Below, piece by piece: positions 1-5,115 of a DNA stretch of 7,466 nt; position 1 is the stretch's first letter, and each line of letters begins with the position of its first letter. The notes below the pieces were generated by a model. That model had not been told where the DNA came from. It saw only the letters and a list, made by a program, of their open reading frames with translations, and did not search any database. A program made the position numbers and the translations under genes. The DNA comes from Prevotellaceae bacterium UBA1716. GTDB taxonomy: Bacteria; Bacteroidota; Bacteroidia; Bacteroidales; Bacteroidaceae. The stretch spans positions 1-7,466 of the forward strand of contig DCIW01000061.1 in the NCBI GenBank assembly GCA_002317225.1. The letters run 5' to 3'.

Positions 1-271
1 TAGGTTGGCTTATGAGAGGTTGGAGGTTCTCGTCCACCCAACCTTCCTCCTTCGCTATGTGCCATAGTTTATGGGCTTGGGGAGTGTTCAGACAGTTGGG
101 GATGGTGCCTCGTTTTGGGGAGTCGGCAACCTGCGCGGCATCTTCCTTTTTGCCCATGTTGACCGTACTGCCGGGCATGGCAAACACACAGTTGGTGATG
201 GGCCCCTGAAACACTTGGCAATTGGAGTCCTTCTCAAAATGATTGTGTATCTCTTTTCCTTCCATGATCAT
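1..271 (-). CDS. Unrecognised small protein, 5' part only, second gene of cassette
   Basis: An open frame enters at the left edge and reads back to an ATG at 271-269. A second in-frame ATG at 265-263 is equally possible. About 90 residues are visible and the C-terminus is outside the window. The N-terminus carries HNHFEKDSNCQVF followed by GPITNCVFAMPGSTV (about residues 9-37), a polar segment to about residue 60, and then a probable helical part, TPQAHKLWHIAKEEG, followed by WVDENLQPLIS. I have an impression of similar small Bacteroidales hypothetical proteins but cannot name a family or assign a function. The start codon overlaps the stop of the upstream gene in the sequence ATGA, which indicates translational coupling and a shared transcript. 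The N-terminal motif recurs at the C-terminus of the upstream protein (its residues 137-159). No signal peptide or membrane segment is visible. The frame being open, its start position and the shared motif support a real gene. Confidence 0.72.
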   Translation of the reverse strand, partial: MIMEGKEIHNHFEKDSNCQVFQGPITNCVFAMPGSTVNMGKKEDAAQVADSPKRGTIPNCLNTPQAHKLWHIAKEEGWVDENLQPLISQP

Positions 272-747
272 ACCGCGATTTCGTTATCTGTCATGTCGCC
301 GTTGGCAACGAAACAATGGCTGTTTTCAGCGAAGAAATTGTTCGTTGTTCCATTCTGTCCGTTCAGGGTCGCCATCTCGTTGATGTCCGCAAGCACCTCT
401 TTTGGTGCGTCTTCGGGCAGTGACTTTACGAGGAACGTATAGCATAGCGACGTTATTGAAATGTCGCGGATAGAAGAGAAGAAGAGTTTTACCCTCTCTC
501 TCTTCAGCACTAAATACGTTTTGAGAAACATATTGATTGCCTCTGCTTTCTGCAGCATCATCTGTGCCTTTTCCAAAGCTTGACCTTGGGCATTAATCGT
601 GTAATCTGCCTCCTCAAGTTTCTTTTTCAAACTCTCTATTTCGTGGTCCTTCTCCTCGATTATGTGGTCCTTCTCCATGATTTTCACATCACGCGAACTG
701 ATCTCTTTGGTAAATGTCATCATTTCCGATATAGTTACATTATCCAT
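268..747 (-). CDS. Coiled-coil protein of unknown function, first gene of cassette
   Basis: This 159-residue protein belongs to no family I can name. Residues 1-25 are polar. Residues about 25-72 are charged and heptad-like, with the repeated unit EKDHIIEEKDHEIE and then LKKKLEEAD, and predict a coiled coil. Residues 73-110 form a more hydrophobic, probably helical part (KTYLVLKRERVKLFF, then ISITSLCYTFLVKSL). The tail, residues 136-159, reads NNFFAENSHCFVANG and then DMTDNEIAV; it matches the N-terminus of the next protein at 8 of 23 positions without gaps. The start at 747 is supported by AAAGGAG six bases upstream, an unusually strong Shine-Dalgarno sequence for this phylum. The gene is followed, with an ATGA overlap, by the partial gene at the left edge. 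There is no signal peptide and no convincing membrane helix, so it is probably cytoplasmic and oligomeric. It is a real gene by ribosome site, coupling and composition; its function is unknown. Confidence 0.8.
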   Translation of the reverse strand: MDNVTISEMMTFTKEISSRDVKIMEKDHIIEEKDHEIESLKKKLEEADYTINAQGQALEKAQMMLQKAEAINMFLKTYLVLKRERVKLFFSSIRDISITSLCYTFLVKSLPEDAPKEVLADINEMATLNGQNGTTNNFFAENSHCFVANGDMTDNEIAV

Positions 748-881
748 TATCCACTCCTTTCTTTTTGTATTTGTAATTGGTTGATATTTAGGTGTTTATT
801 GTGTATGATTTGGGGTTGGAGGGTAAAAAAGGTGGCAAGTCATTACGATTACCACCATTTTGATTCCTCAAAATCCGAGTG

Positions 882-912
882 CAAAGTACGGACTTTTGAT
901 TGATATTACAAA
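882..912 (-). promoter_or_regulatory. Probable Bacteroidetes-type promoter for the accessory cassette
   Basis: Read on the minus strand, TTTG at 912-909 is followed after 19 bases by GTACTTTG at 889-882. The spacing fits the phylum's -33 TTTG and -7 TAnnTTTG elements. The -7 box is imperfect: TACTTTG is one base shorter than the consensus. Transcription would start near 875 and give a leader of about 125 nt before the gene starting at 747. A 7-bp dyad lies about 26 bp upstream. Confidence 0.5.
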
Positions 913-937
913 ATTTTTTGGAGATTATTTTTAAACA

Positions 938-955
938 TAAAGGTAAAAACCTTTA
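938..955. repeat. Short perfect dyad upstream of the cassette promoter
   Basis: TAAAGGT and ACCTTTA flank a 4-base A loop. On the minus strand the hairpin is followed by a weak, interrupted T stretch, so it could end read-through from the sugar-phosphate transferase gene about 245 bp upstream. It could equally be an operator just upstream of the promoter at 882-912. The sequence does not decide between these. Confidence 0.35.
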
Positions 956-1197
956 GAACGGGGGGAGTACGGCAAGGCCGAGAGGGGTGAGAGTGGGGGC
1001 GGCGAGAGTGGATGTGTGCATGGAGTGGACTTTCGCGTGGTTATTGGGGAAACGTACAACGTTTCTTGTATACAAACGGGAGGTGGTGAGGGGGTGGAGG
1101 GTGCTGAGCAGGTTGTGACTGCTTGATGCTACGAAGGTATGGAAATAGATGCCCTGGCGATCTACAGCATGACGTTGTGGGCAATCAGTTTCGGATG
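956..1197. other. Non-coding spacer, G-rich on the plus strand, with two dyads
   Basis: I see no convincing gene here. The plus strand carries runs of G at 960-965, 984-987, 995-999, 1046-1049 and 1090-1094, a strand skew unlike the flanking genes. Two adjacent perfect dyads sit in the middle. GAAACGT-N3-ACGTTTC (1049-1065) could form a hairpin, and the 10-bp palindrome TTGTATACAA (1066-1075) follows it directly. Neither is followed by a T-tract, so neither is a clear intrinsic terminator. They could be a protein-binding site or part of a dispersed element. Confidence 0.45.
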
Positions 1198-2283
1198 CTA
1201 TCTTTGCTTTCCGATCATCTCGATAATCCAGATGAAGAGGGAGTAGAAGGCGATGTCGACAAGCATGATCCATGTGGAGTTGATGCCGAGACCGTAGAGG
1301 CCGTAGTTGATAAGGCAGAAGGCAAAGAAGAGGGCGATGATTACGCCGAGAGTCTGGTGCATGTCGAGGCCGGTCTGCATGATGCGATGGTGGATGTGGG
1401 TCATGTCGGCATCGAACATTGCCTTGCCGTGAAGTTTACGCATGATGGCAACGCGGATGACGTCGATGCTCGGGATGAAGATAAGTGTCCAACTGACAAG
1501 CAAGGATTCTTCCCTGTAGGCAAATCCCGCTTCTTCGTTCGACATCTGGTATTTGATGGCAAGATAGGCTATGACATATCCGAGGAACAGACTGCCGGAG
1601 TCGCCCATGAAGATTTTGTTCTTGCCGATTTCGCCAAACATATTATAAATAAAGAATGCCAATACGGCTCCTGTCAGTCCTGCACAAATGAGTGGGAAGA
1701 GTTCGAAACCCAACTTATGGAATAGGTATGTGAAAGCGATAAGGATGAGCATGCCAAGTCCAGAAGAGAGACCGTCAATTCCGTCGATCAAATTCATTGC
1801 ATTAACTATCAGGAGAATGACGAATACAGTCAAAGGATAACTAATGTAGAGTGGAATTTCATAGACACCGAACACTCCGTGCAAGTTGTTGATTGTCAGA
1901 TTGCACAAAGGGAAAAATGCCGCTGTGACGAATTGGATGCAGAACTTATGTACTGCTTTCATTCCATTCAAATCGTCCAATATGCCAATGAGATAAATCA
2001 GCAACGAACCGATGGCGAGCAGGAATGTCGATATATAAACTTCGAAGTCTTGATGTACGTTTCCATATATCACTATTATGGACGCTACTACGCCGACTGA
2101 CATGGATGGCATGAAGAGTGTGCCGCCAAGGCGTGGGATGGCGAGTTTGTGGACTTTTCTGTTGCCAGGTTGGTCGTAGAGATTTTTGTCTTGGCAAATC
2201 TTTACGATGAATGGGGTAGCGATGAGTGAGAATATAAAACTCACGGAAAGTGAGATGAGGATAAATATGTAGTTTGATGTCAT
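1198..2283 (-). CDS. wecA: Polyprenyl-phosphate HexNAc-1-phosphate transferase, WecA/MraY family
   Basis: The 361-residue product is an integral membrane enzyme that moves a sugar-1-phosphate, typically GlcNAc-1-P from a UDP-sugar, onto undecaprenyl phosphate. This is the first lipid-linked step of O-antigen, capsule or another surface glycan. Many hydrophobic helices run its whole length (for example residues 5-29, 61-73, 84-102, 149-165, 173-189 and 310-330). Family motifs appear in order: RKVH (42-45) with PRLGG (50-54), the Asp pair D103-D104 in ILDDLNG, NAMNLIDGIDGL (161-172), KIFMGDSGSLFLGY (223-236) and the late cytoplasmic THIHHR (295-300). The Asp and His motifs are those used for metal and nucleotide binding in this superfamily. 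The HIHHR motif separates it from MraY. Length is normal for the WecA/TagO/Rfe branch. The exact acceptor glycan and donor sugar cannot be told, because no other glycan genes are visible. The start is the first ATG; a weak AAAGGA lies about 17 bases upstream. Confidence 0.9.
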   Translation of the reverse strand: MTSNYIFILISLSVSFIFSLIATPFIVKICQDKNLYDQPGNRKVHKLAIPRLGGTLFMPSMSVGVVASIIVIYGNVHQDFEVYISTFLLAIGSLLIYLIGILDDLNGMKAVHKFCIQFVTAAFFPLCNLTINNLHGVFGVYEIPLYISYPLTVFVILLIVNAMNLIDGIDGLSSGLGMLILIAFTYLFHKLGFELFPLICAGLTGAVLAFFIYNMFGEIGKNKIFMGDSGSLFLGYVIAYLAIKYQMSNEEAGFAYREESLLVSWTLIFIPSIDVIRVAIMRKLHGKAMFDADMTHIHHRIMQTGLDMHQTLGVIIALFFAFCLINYGLYGLGINSTWIMLVDIAFYSLFIWIIEMIGKQR

Positions 2284-2320
2284 CTATTCTTAGGTATTAG
2301 TCCTTTTGATTGATAATGGA

Positions 2321-2340
2321 ACGTTTAATATTATAAACGT
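2321..2340. promoter_or_regulatory. Perfect dyad upstream of the WecA-like gene, candidate operator
   Basis: ACGTTTA and TAAACGT are separated by 6 bases, giving a 20-bp perfect dyad 38-57 bp upstream of the start codon at 2283. The position suits a regulator site or a leader hairpin. The region is very AT-rich, which lowers the significance of a short dyad. Confidence 0.35.
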
Positions 2341-2437
2341 AAAGATGACAATTATATTGTATAGGAATGTATAAATCGAATGCAGTATACATTTATTTAT
2401 AATATAATGCAACAAATATTTCATATTTTATTGTTGC

Positions 2438-2460
2438 TAAAAATGAACACCAGGGTGTTC
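2438..2460 (-). terminator. Weak terminator-like hairpin in the WecA-like gene leader
   Basis: GAACACC (2445-2451) and GGTGTTC (2454-2460) are perfect inverted arms around a 2-base centre, so a 6-bp stem with a 4-base loop is realistic. On the minus strand the stem is followed by ATTTTTAG. It would end leftward transcripts about 155 bp before the WecA-like start codon, either as a back-up terminator or as an attenuator. The T-tract is short. Confidence 0.4.
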
Positions 2461-2473
2461 GCTTGAAATGGCT

Positions 2474-2503
2474 CAAACTTATGCTCGAGAAGCGTATGCG
2501 AAA
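2474..2503 (-). promoter_or_regulatory. Possible promoter for the WecA-like gene
   Basis: On the minus strand TAAGTTTG at 2481-2474 matches the -7 consensus TAnnTTTG exactly. The upstream element is weak: TTTC at 2503-2500, spacer 18 bases. It would place the hairpin at 2445-2460 within the first 30 nt of the transcript. No better match was seen between this point and the start codon at 2283, so the true promoter stays uncertain. Confidence 0.3.
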
Positions 2504-2631
2504 GAAAATATTGCAAGCAATAGAAAAATTGACTATGTCATAAAATTCTTTCTACGAAAGCGTCGCAAGCGAACGATAAGCTTCGCATAAAATGATTATT
2601 AATTTGATAAAAAGAAAATATCGCAAGCGAT
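2501..2631. repeat. Regularly spaced short palindromic repeats
   Basis: A 21-bp unit at 2501-2521 recurs at 2611-2631 with 19 of 21 bases identical. Each copy ends in a 12-bp palindrome, ATTGC-AA-GCAAT in the first and ATCGC-AA-GCGAT in the second. The only two differences between copies are paired across the palindrome, a T-A pair replaced by C-G. A third core, TCGCAAGCGA, sits at 2563-2572, so the palindromes begin about 53 and 57 bp apart. A half match, TCGCTTG, occurs at 2459-2465 in the opposite orientation. There is no T-tract. The region looks like a degenerate interspersed repeat and not a CRISPR array. Confidence 0.5.
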
Positions 2632-2830
2632 TTAAAATGACGGAAAATAACGATAGCAGGACTTAACTAATGGATTAGGAAATCTGATTTTCGGCGGAGC
2701 ATTTTAAGCCGTATAGGCATTTTCCTTTTATCACAATGTTAACCATATATATTTTATGCGTAGCAATTTTATATATTTTCCAGACGAAGTCATTTTCTTT
2801 CACATTTTATTATAAAATCTAATGCTGCAT
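2632..2830. other. AT-rich spacer with nothing recognisable
   Basis: Between the palindromic repeats and the predicted small-RNA terminator I see no supported gene, no clear promoter and no strong hairpin. Frames are short and frequently stopped on both strands. Confidence 0.5.
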
Positions 2831-2880
2831 TTATTTAAAATAAAATGGGCTACGCCAAATCTCACGACTTAGCAGTAGCC
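2831..2880 (-). terminator. Intrinsic terminator of the predicted small RNA
   Basis: On the minus strand the stem is GGCTAC, one bulged T, then GCTAAGTC, closed by the GNRA-type loop GTGA and answered by GATTTGGC and GTAGCC. All 14 positions pair, two of them as G-U. It is followed by CATTTTATTTTAAA. Stem, stable loop and T-rich tail together are a good intrinsic terminator. On the plus strand the same hairpin is followed by an A/C-rich stretch, so termination is directed leftward only. Confidence 0.75.
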
Positions 2881-3025
2881 ACAACACAAACACAAAATAA
2901 AACACGACAAAAATTTGTAATACATCCAATGATGTATTGTATGGTTGTTTTAAATAACTTACAACTTTTTTTGCCTCTTCAGATGGCAGCTAATCTTTGA
3001 TGGGATGGCGTGTCATCTGTATTAG
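2838..3025 (-). ncRNA. Predicted independently transcribed small RNA, about 190 nt
   Basis: A consensus promoter at 3062-3032 and a strong terminator hairpin at 2880-2848 define a transcript from about 3025 to about 2838 with no supported reading frame. Visible structure, 5' to 3': a stem of 3019-3011 with 2988-2980 (8 of 9 pairs), an A-rich single-stranded stretch, a weak stem of 2965-2961 with 2948-2944, a perfect 8-bp hairpin AATACATC-N4-GATGTATT (2938-2919), a U/G-rich stretch, then the terminator. The size and the promoter-plus-terminator layout resemble 6S-like and other Bacteroidales small RNAs. I cannot recognise a specific family, and the long mostly paired rod typical of 6S is not obvious. 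The alternative is a long untranslated leader for the WecA-like gene, but the terminator argues against that. Boundaries are approximate. Confidence 0.55.
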
Positions 3026-3031
3026 AGTATG

Positions 3032-3062
3032 CAAATGTACGAAGTTTTTCTGAGTATTCAAA
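3032..3062 (-). promoter_or_regulatory. Consensus Bacteroidetes promoter directing the small RNA
   Basis: On the minus strand TTTG (3062-3059) is followed by exactly 19 bases and then TACATTTG (3039-3032), matching -33 TTTG and -7 TAnnTTTG without mismatch. Transcription would begin near 3025. No protein gene starts within 700 bp downstream. The -33 element touches the T-tract of the dnaJ terminator, so the two transcription units are packed edge to edge. Confidence 0.8.
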
Positions 3063-3094
3063 TAAAAATGCGGGAAAATTTTCGTTTTCTCGCA
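3061..3094 (-). terminator. Terminator of the grpE-dnaJ unit
   Basis: On the minus strand TGCG, one mismatch, GAAAA, a 6-base loop, TTTTC, one mismatch position and CGCA form an interrupted 10-position stem (3094-3069), followed by TTTTTATT. It lies 63 bp after the dnaJ stop codon. The plus-strand side is also followed by a T-rich run, so it may work in both directions. Confidence 0.65.
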
Positions 3095-3156
3095 CTTTTT
3101 GTTGTTTTTATGTAGTTTATTAACAATAGTACCAAGTATAATGTCCTTTTTGGAAC

Positions 3157-4359
3157 TTACTTTGTGAACATCGCTTTGAAGCGTTGGAAGATACTCTTTT
3201 TGTCGGAGTCATTTGCCTTGAAACTATCTGCATTTTCGAGTTTCTTAATGATTTCCTTTTCTTCCTTGCTGAGGTTCTTTGGCACAAAGATGCTGATGTT
3301 GATAAGTTCGTCACCACATACAGATTGGCCATAGCGATAACCCGTATTGAGCGAAGGGATTCCCTTGCCACGAAGACGAAGTACGGTGCCTGGCTGAGTA
3401 CCTGGTTCGATAGTGATCTTTGCCTTTCCGTCGATAGTAGGGACTTCGAGTTGACAACCGAGAATTGCCTGAGGCACAGTAAGAAGGAGATTGTAAACGA
3501 TGTTGATGCCATCGCGGACAAGTTCTGGATGCTCCTTCTCCTTGACCACAATCTGAAGGTCACCATTGATACCTCCGTGAGGACCTGCATTACCCTTGCC
3601 TTCGACATTGAGTGCCATTCCGTCAGCCATACCAGCAGGGAACTTAACCTCAACCACTTCTTCGCCCTGAACAACACCATCACCTCCACAAGTGCGACAC
3701 TTATTCTTGATGATTTGTCCCATTCCTTGACACTTAGGGCAGACACTCTGCGATTGCATCATGCCGAGAATGCTCTGGCGACGAGTTGTGATATAACCAG
3801 TTCCGCTACACTGTGAACAAGTTTCGGTCTTGCCGTCTTCGGAACCATTTCCATGACAATGAGTACACTGGACATCCTTCTTAATCTTGAACTTTTTGGT
3901 TGTTCCGTGAACAATTTCAGAAAGATCGAGCTCAACGCGACGACGGAGGTCATTACCTTTGTAAACAGGCTTCTGGCGTGTGCCGCCGCCACCGAATCCG
4001 CCAAAACCGCTGAAGAAGTCATCGAAACCGCCACCGCCTCCGGCATGGAACGAACCAAAGATATCCCTGAAGAGGTCTTCGGCATTGAATCCGCCTCCAC
4101 CAAATCCGCCAGCACCATTCAAACCTTCGTGGCCGAACTGGTCATAACGCTGACGCTTATTAGGATCGCTAAGCACTTCGTATGCTTCAGCAACCTCCTT
4201 GAAGTTCTCTTCGGCAGTCTTCTGCTCAGCTTCGGACTTATCGCCCCAACGGTCAGGATGCCACTTTACGGCAAGCTTCTTGTAGGCCTTCTTTATTTCT
4301 TCGGGAGAAGCATTCTTTTGAATGCCAAGTATTTCGTAAAAATCCTTTTTAGTTGCCAT
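3157..4359 (-). CDS. dnaJ: DnaJ, type I (class A) J-domain co-chaperone
   Basis: The 400-residue protein delivers unfolded clients to cytoplasmic DnaK and stimulates its ATPase. The J domain occupies residues 5-73, with the catalytic HPD at 34-36. It is lengthened after HPD (RWGDKSEAEQKTAEENF), a form I associate with Bacteroidetes. A Gly/Phe-rich linker spans about 80-126. The zinc domain has four CxxCxGxG-type repeats with cysteine pairs at 165/168, 181/184, 207/210 and 221/224, all intact. The substrate-binding beta domains and the dimerisation end follow (VVEVKFPAGM at about 235-244 and GDLQIVV at 266-272). The start is the ATG at 4359: MATKKDFYEILG is the canonical DnaJ N-terminus, and AAAGGA sits 9-10 bases upstream, overlapping the grpE stop region. 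It lies 14 bp after grpE, so the two are co-transcribed. Length is slightly above the E. coli form because of the insertion and the glycine runs. Nothing is broken. Confidence 0.97.
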   Translation of the reverse strand: MATKKDFYEILGIQKNASPEEIKKAYKKLAVKWHPDRWGDKSEAEQKTAEENFKEVAEAYEVLSDPNKRQRYDQFGHEGLNGAGGFGGGGFNAEDLFRDIFGSFHAGGGGGFDDFFSGFGGFGGGGTRQKPVYKGNDLRRRVELDLSEIVHGTTKKFKIKKDVQCTHCHGNGSEDGKTETCSQCSGTGYITTRRQSILGMMQSQSVCPKCQGMGQIIKNKCRTCGGDGVVQGEEVVEVKFPAGMADGMALNVEGKGNAGPHGGINGDLQIVVKEKEHPELVRDGINIVYNLLLTVPQAILGCQLEVPTIDGKAKITIEPGTQPGTVLRLRGKGIPSLNTGYRYGQSVCGDELINISIFVPKNLSKEEKEIIKKLENADSFKANDSDKKSIFQRFKAMFTK

Positions 4360-4373
4360 AATATTTTTTCCTT

Positions 4374-5012
4374 TCAGTTGTTATCTTTTGCCACAGCCAC
4401 TTTGCTATAACGAATAACCTTGTCGCCCATCATGTAACCTGCCTGTACGCAGTCAATCACTTTGTTCTGCATTTCTGCTGGCTGACCAGGAACCATTGCG
4501 ATAGCTTCGTGGTAGTCGGTATCAAATTCCTTGCCAATGCAATCAATCTTCTTAAGACCTTCGGTAGCAAGAAGCTTGAGGAATTTGTCGATGATAAGTG
4601 TAACGCCTTCCTTAACAGCATTTACATCTTCAGACTTGTCCATCATCTGCTCTGCACGTTCAAAGTCGTCGATGATAGGGAGGATAGCCTTCATTACATT
4701 GGCACCACCAGTCTTGATGAGGTCTGCTTTTTCCTTGATGACATGCTTACGGTAGTTGTCGAACTCTGCAGCCTTGTAGAGTGCAGCCTTTTTGAGTTCT
4801 TCGATTGTAGCGTTAGCGGCAGCGAGTTGTTCCTCGACTGTTGGTTCGGCTGGAGCTTCTTCCTCTGCTTGAGTTTCAGCGTTTTCTGCAGTCTCTGCAT
4901 TTTCATCTGCAGGGGCTTCAGCAGTGGCATTGTTTTCAGTATTCTCATTTGCCTGTGGCTCTTCGAGAGTCTCAGACTTCATTTCTTCGATGTTTTCGTT
5001 GTTTTCGTTCAT
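4374..5012 (-). CDS. grpE: GrpE, nucleotide-exchange factor of DnaK
   Basis: The 212-residue protein is the dimeric factor that releases ADP from DnaK; it works with the adjacent dnaJ product. Residues 1-58 are an acidic, Glu/Ala/Asn-rich, probably disordered tail, longer than in E. coli. Residues 59-100 form the long dimerising helix (EEQLAAANATIEELKK, then YKAAEFDNYRKHV). A four-helix part follows (ANVMKAILPIIDDFERA and beyond). The C-terminal beta wing carries the family signature FDTDYHEAI (163-171), then VIDCVQAGYMMGDKVIRYSKV. The ATG at 5012 is chosen because the open frame further upstream, to 5078, would translate the lysA terminator hairpin, and MNENNEN is a typical GrpE beginning. 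No promoter with a good consensus lies in the 31 bp between terminator and start, so expression may depend on an unusual promoter overlapping the hairpin or on read-through from lysA. Confidence 0.95.
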   Translation of the reverse strand: MNENNENIEEMKSETLEEPQANENTENNATAEAPADENAETAENAETQAEEEAPAEPTVEEQLAAANATIEELKKAALYKAAEFDNYRKHVIKEKADLIKTGGANVMKAILPIIDDFERAEQMMDKSEDVNAVKEGVTLIIDKFLKLLATEGLKKIDCIGKEFDTDYHEAIAMVPGQPAEMQNKVIDCVQAGYMMGDKVIRYSKVAVAKDNN

Positions 5013-5043
5013 AATCTTAATAGTTTTTGCCAATTTGTCATCA

Positions 5044-5077
5044 CAAAAAAGATGCCAGCACCGAAAAGATGCTGACA
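5044..5077 (-). terminator. Intrinsic terminator of lysA
   Basis: On the minus strand TGTCAGCATC (5077-5068) pairs with GGTGCTGGCA (5062-5053) over 10 positions, two of them G-U, around a TTTTC loop. TC and six T follow. It starts 38 bp after the lysA stop codon and ends about 31 bp before the grpE start codon, separating the lysine unit from the chaperone unit. Confidence 0.85.
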
Positions 5078-5115
5078 TTTATGACAATCTGTCTTATTAA
5101 TAAGGTACGTGTGAA

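Noticed and set aside
263..442. Plus-strand frame over the junction of the two accessory genes
   Set aside because: It is a shadow of the two coupled minus-strand genes, which have a ribosome site, ATGA coupling and a shared motif.
953..1273. 106-codon minus-strand open frame downstream of and overlapping the WecA-like gene end
   Set aside because: Its first 25 codons lie out of frame inside the WecA-like gene. The rest covers a C-rich strand poor in stop codons, with no ribosome site and no recognisable motif.
2468..2590. 40-codon plus-strand frame MAQTYAREAYAKENIAS, ending with a basic tail
   Set aside because: It runs through the palindromic repeats, whose paired substitutions suggest structure instead of protein. 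There is no ribosome site and no promoter was seen on the plus strand.
2459..2631. CRISPR array
   Set aside because: The repeated core is only 10-12 bp, copies are few, one is inverted and the flanks diverge.
2592..2666. 24-codon plus-strand frame over the second palindromic repeat
   Set aside because: Too short, repeat-derived and without start signals.
3184..4410. Long plus-strand frames opposite dnaJ, and similar ones opposite lysA, grpE and the WecA-like gene
   Set aside because: They are antisense to genes with intact family motifs and have no homology-like features or start signals of their own.
5053..5077. Inverted repeat upstream of grpE considered as a CIRCE (HrcA) operator
   Set aside because: The arms do not match TTAGCACTC-N9-GAGTGCTAA. 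The distance between the AGCA and TGCT cores is 9 and not 15, and the T-tract explains it as a terminator.
5013..5078. Upstream extension of grpE by 22 codons
   Set aside because: The added residues are simply the terminator hairpin of lysA read as codons and do not resemble GrpE.
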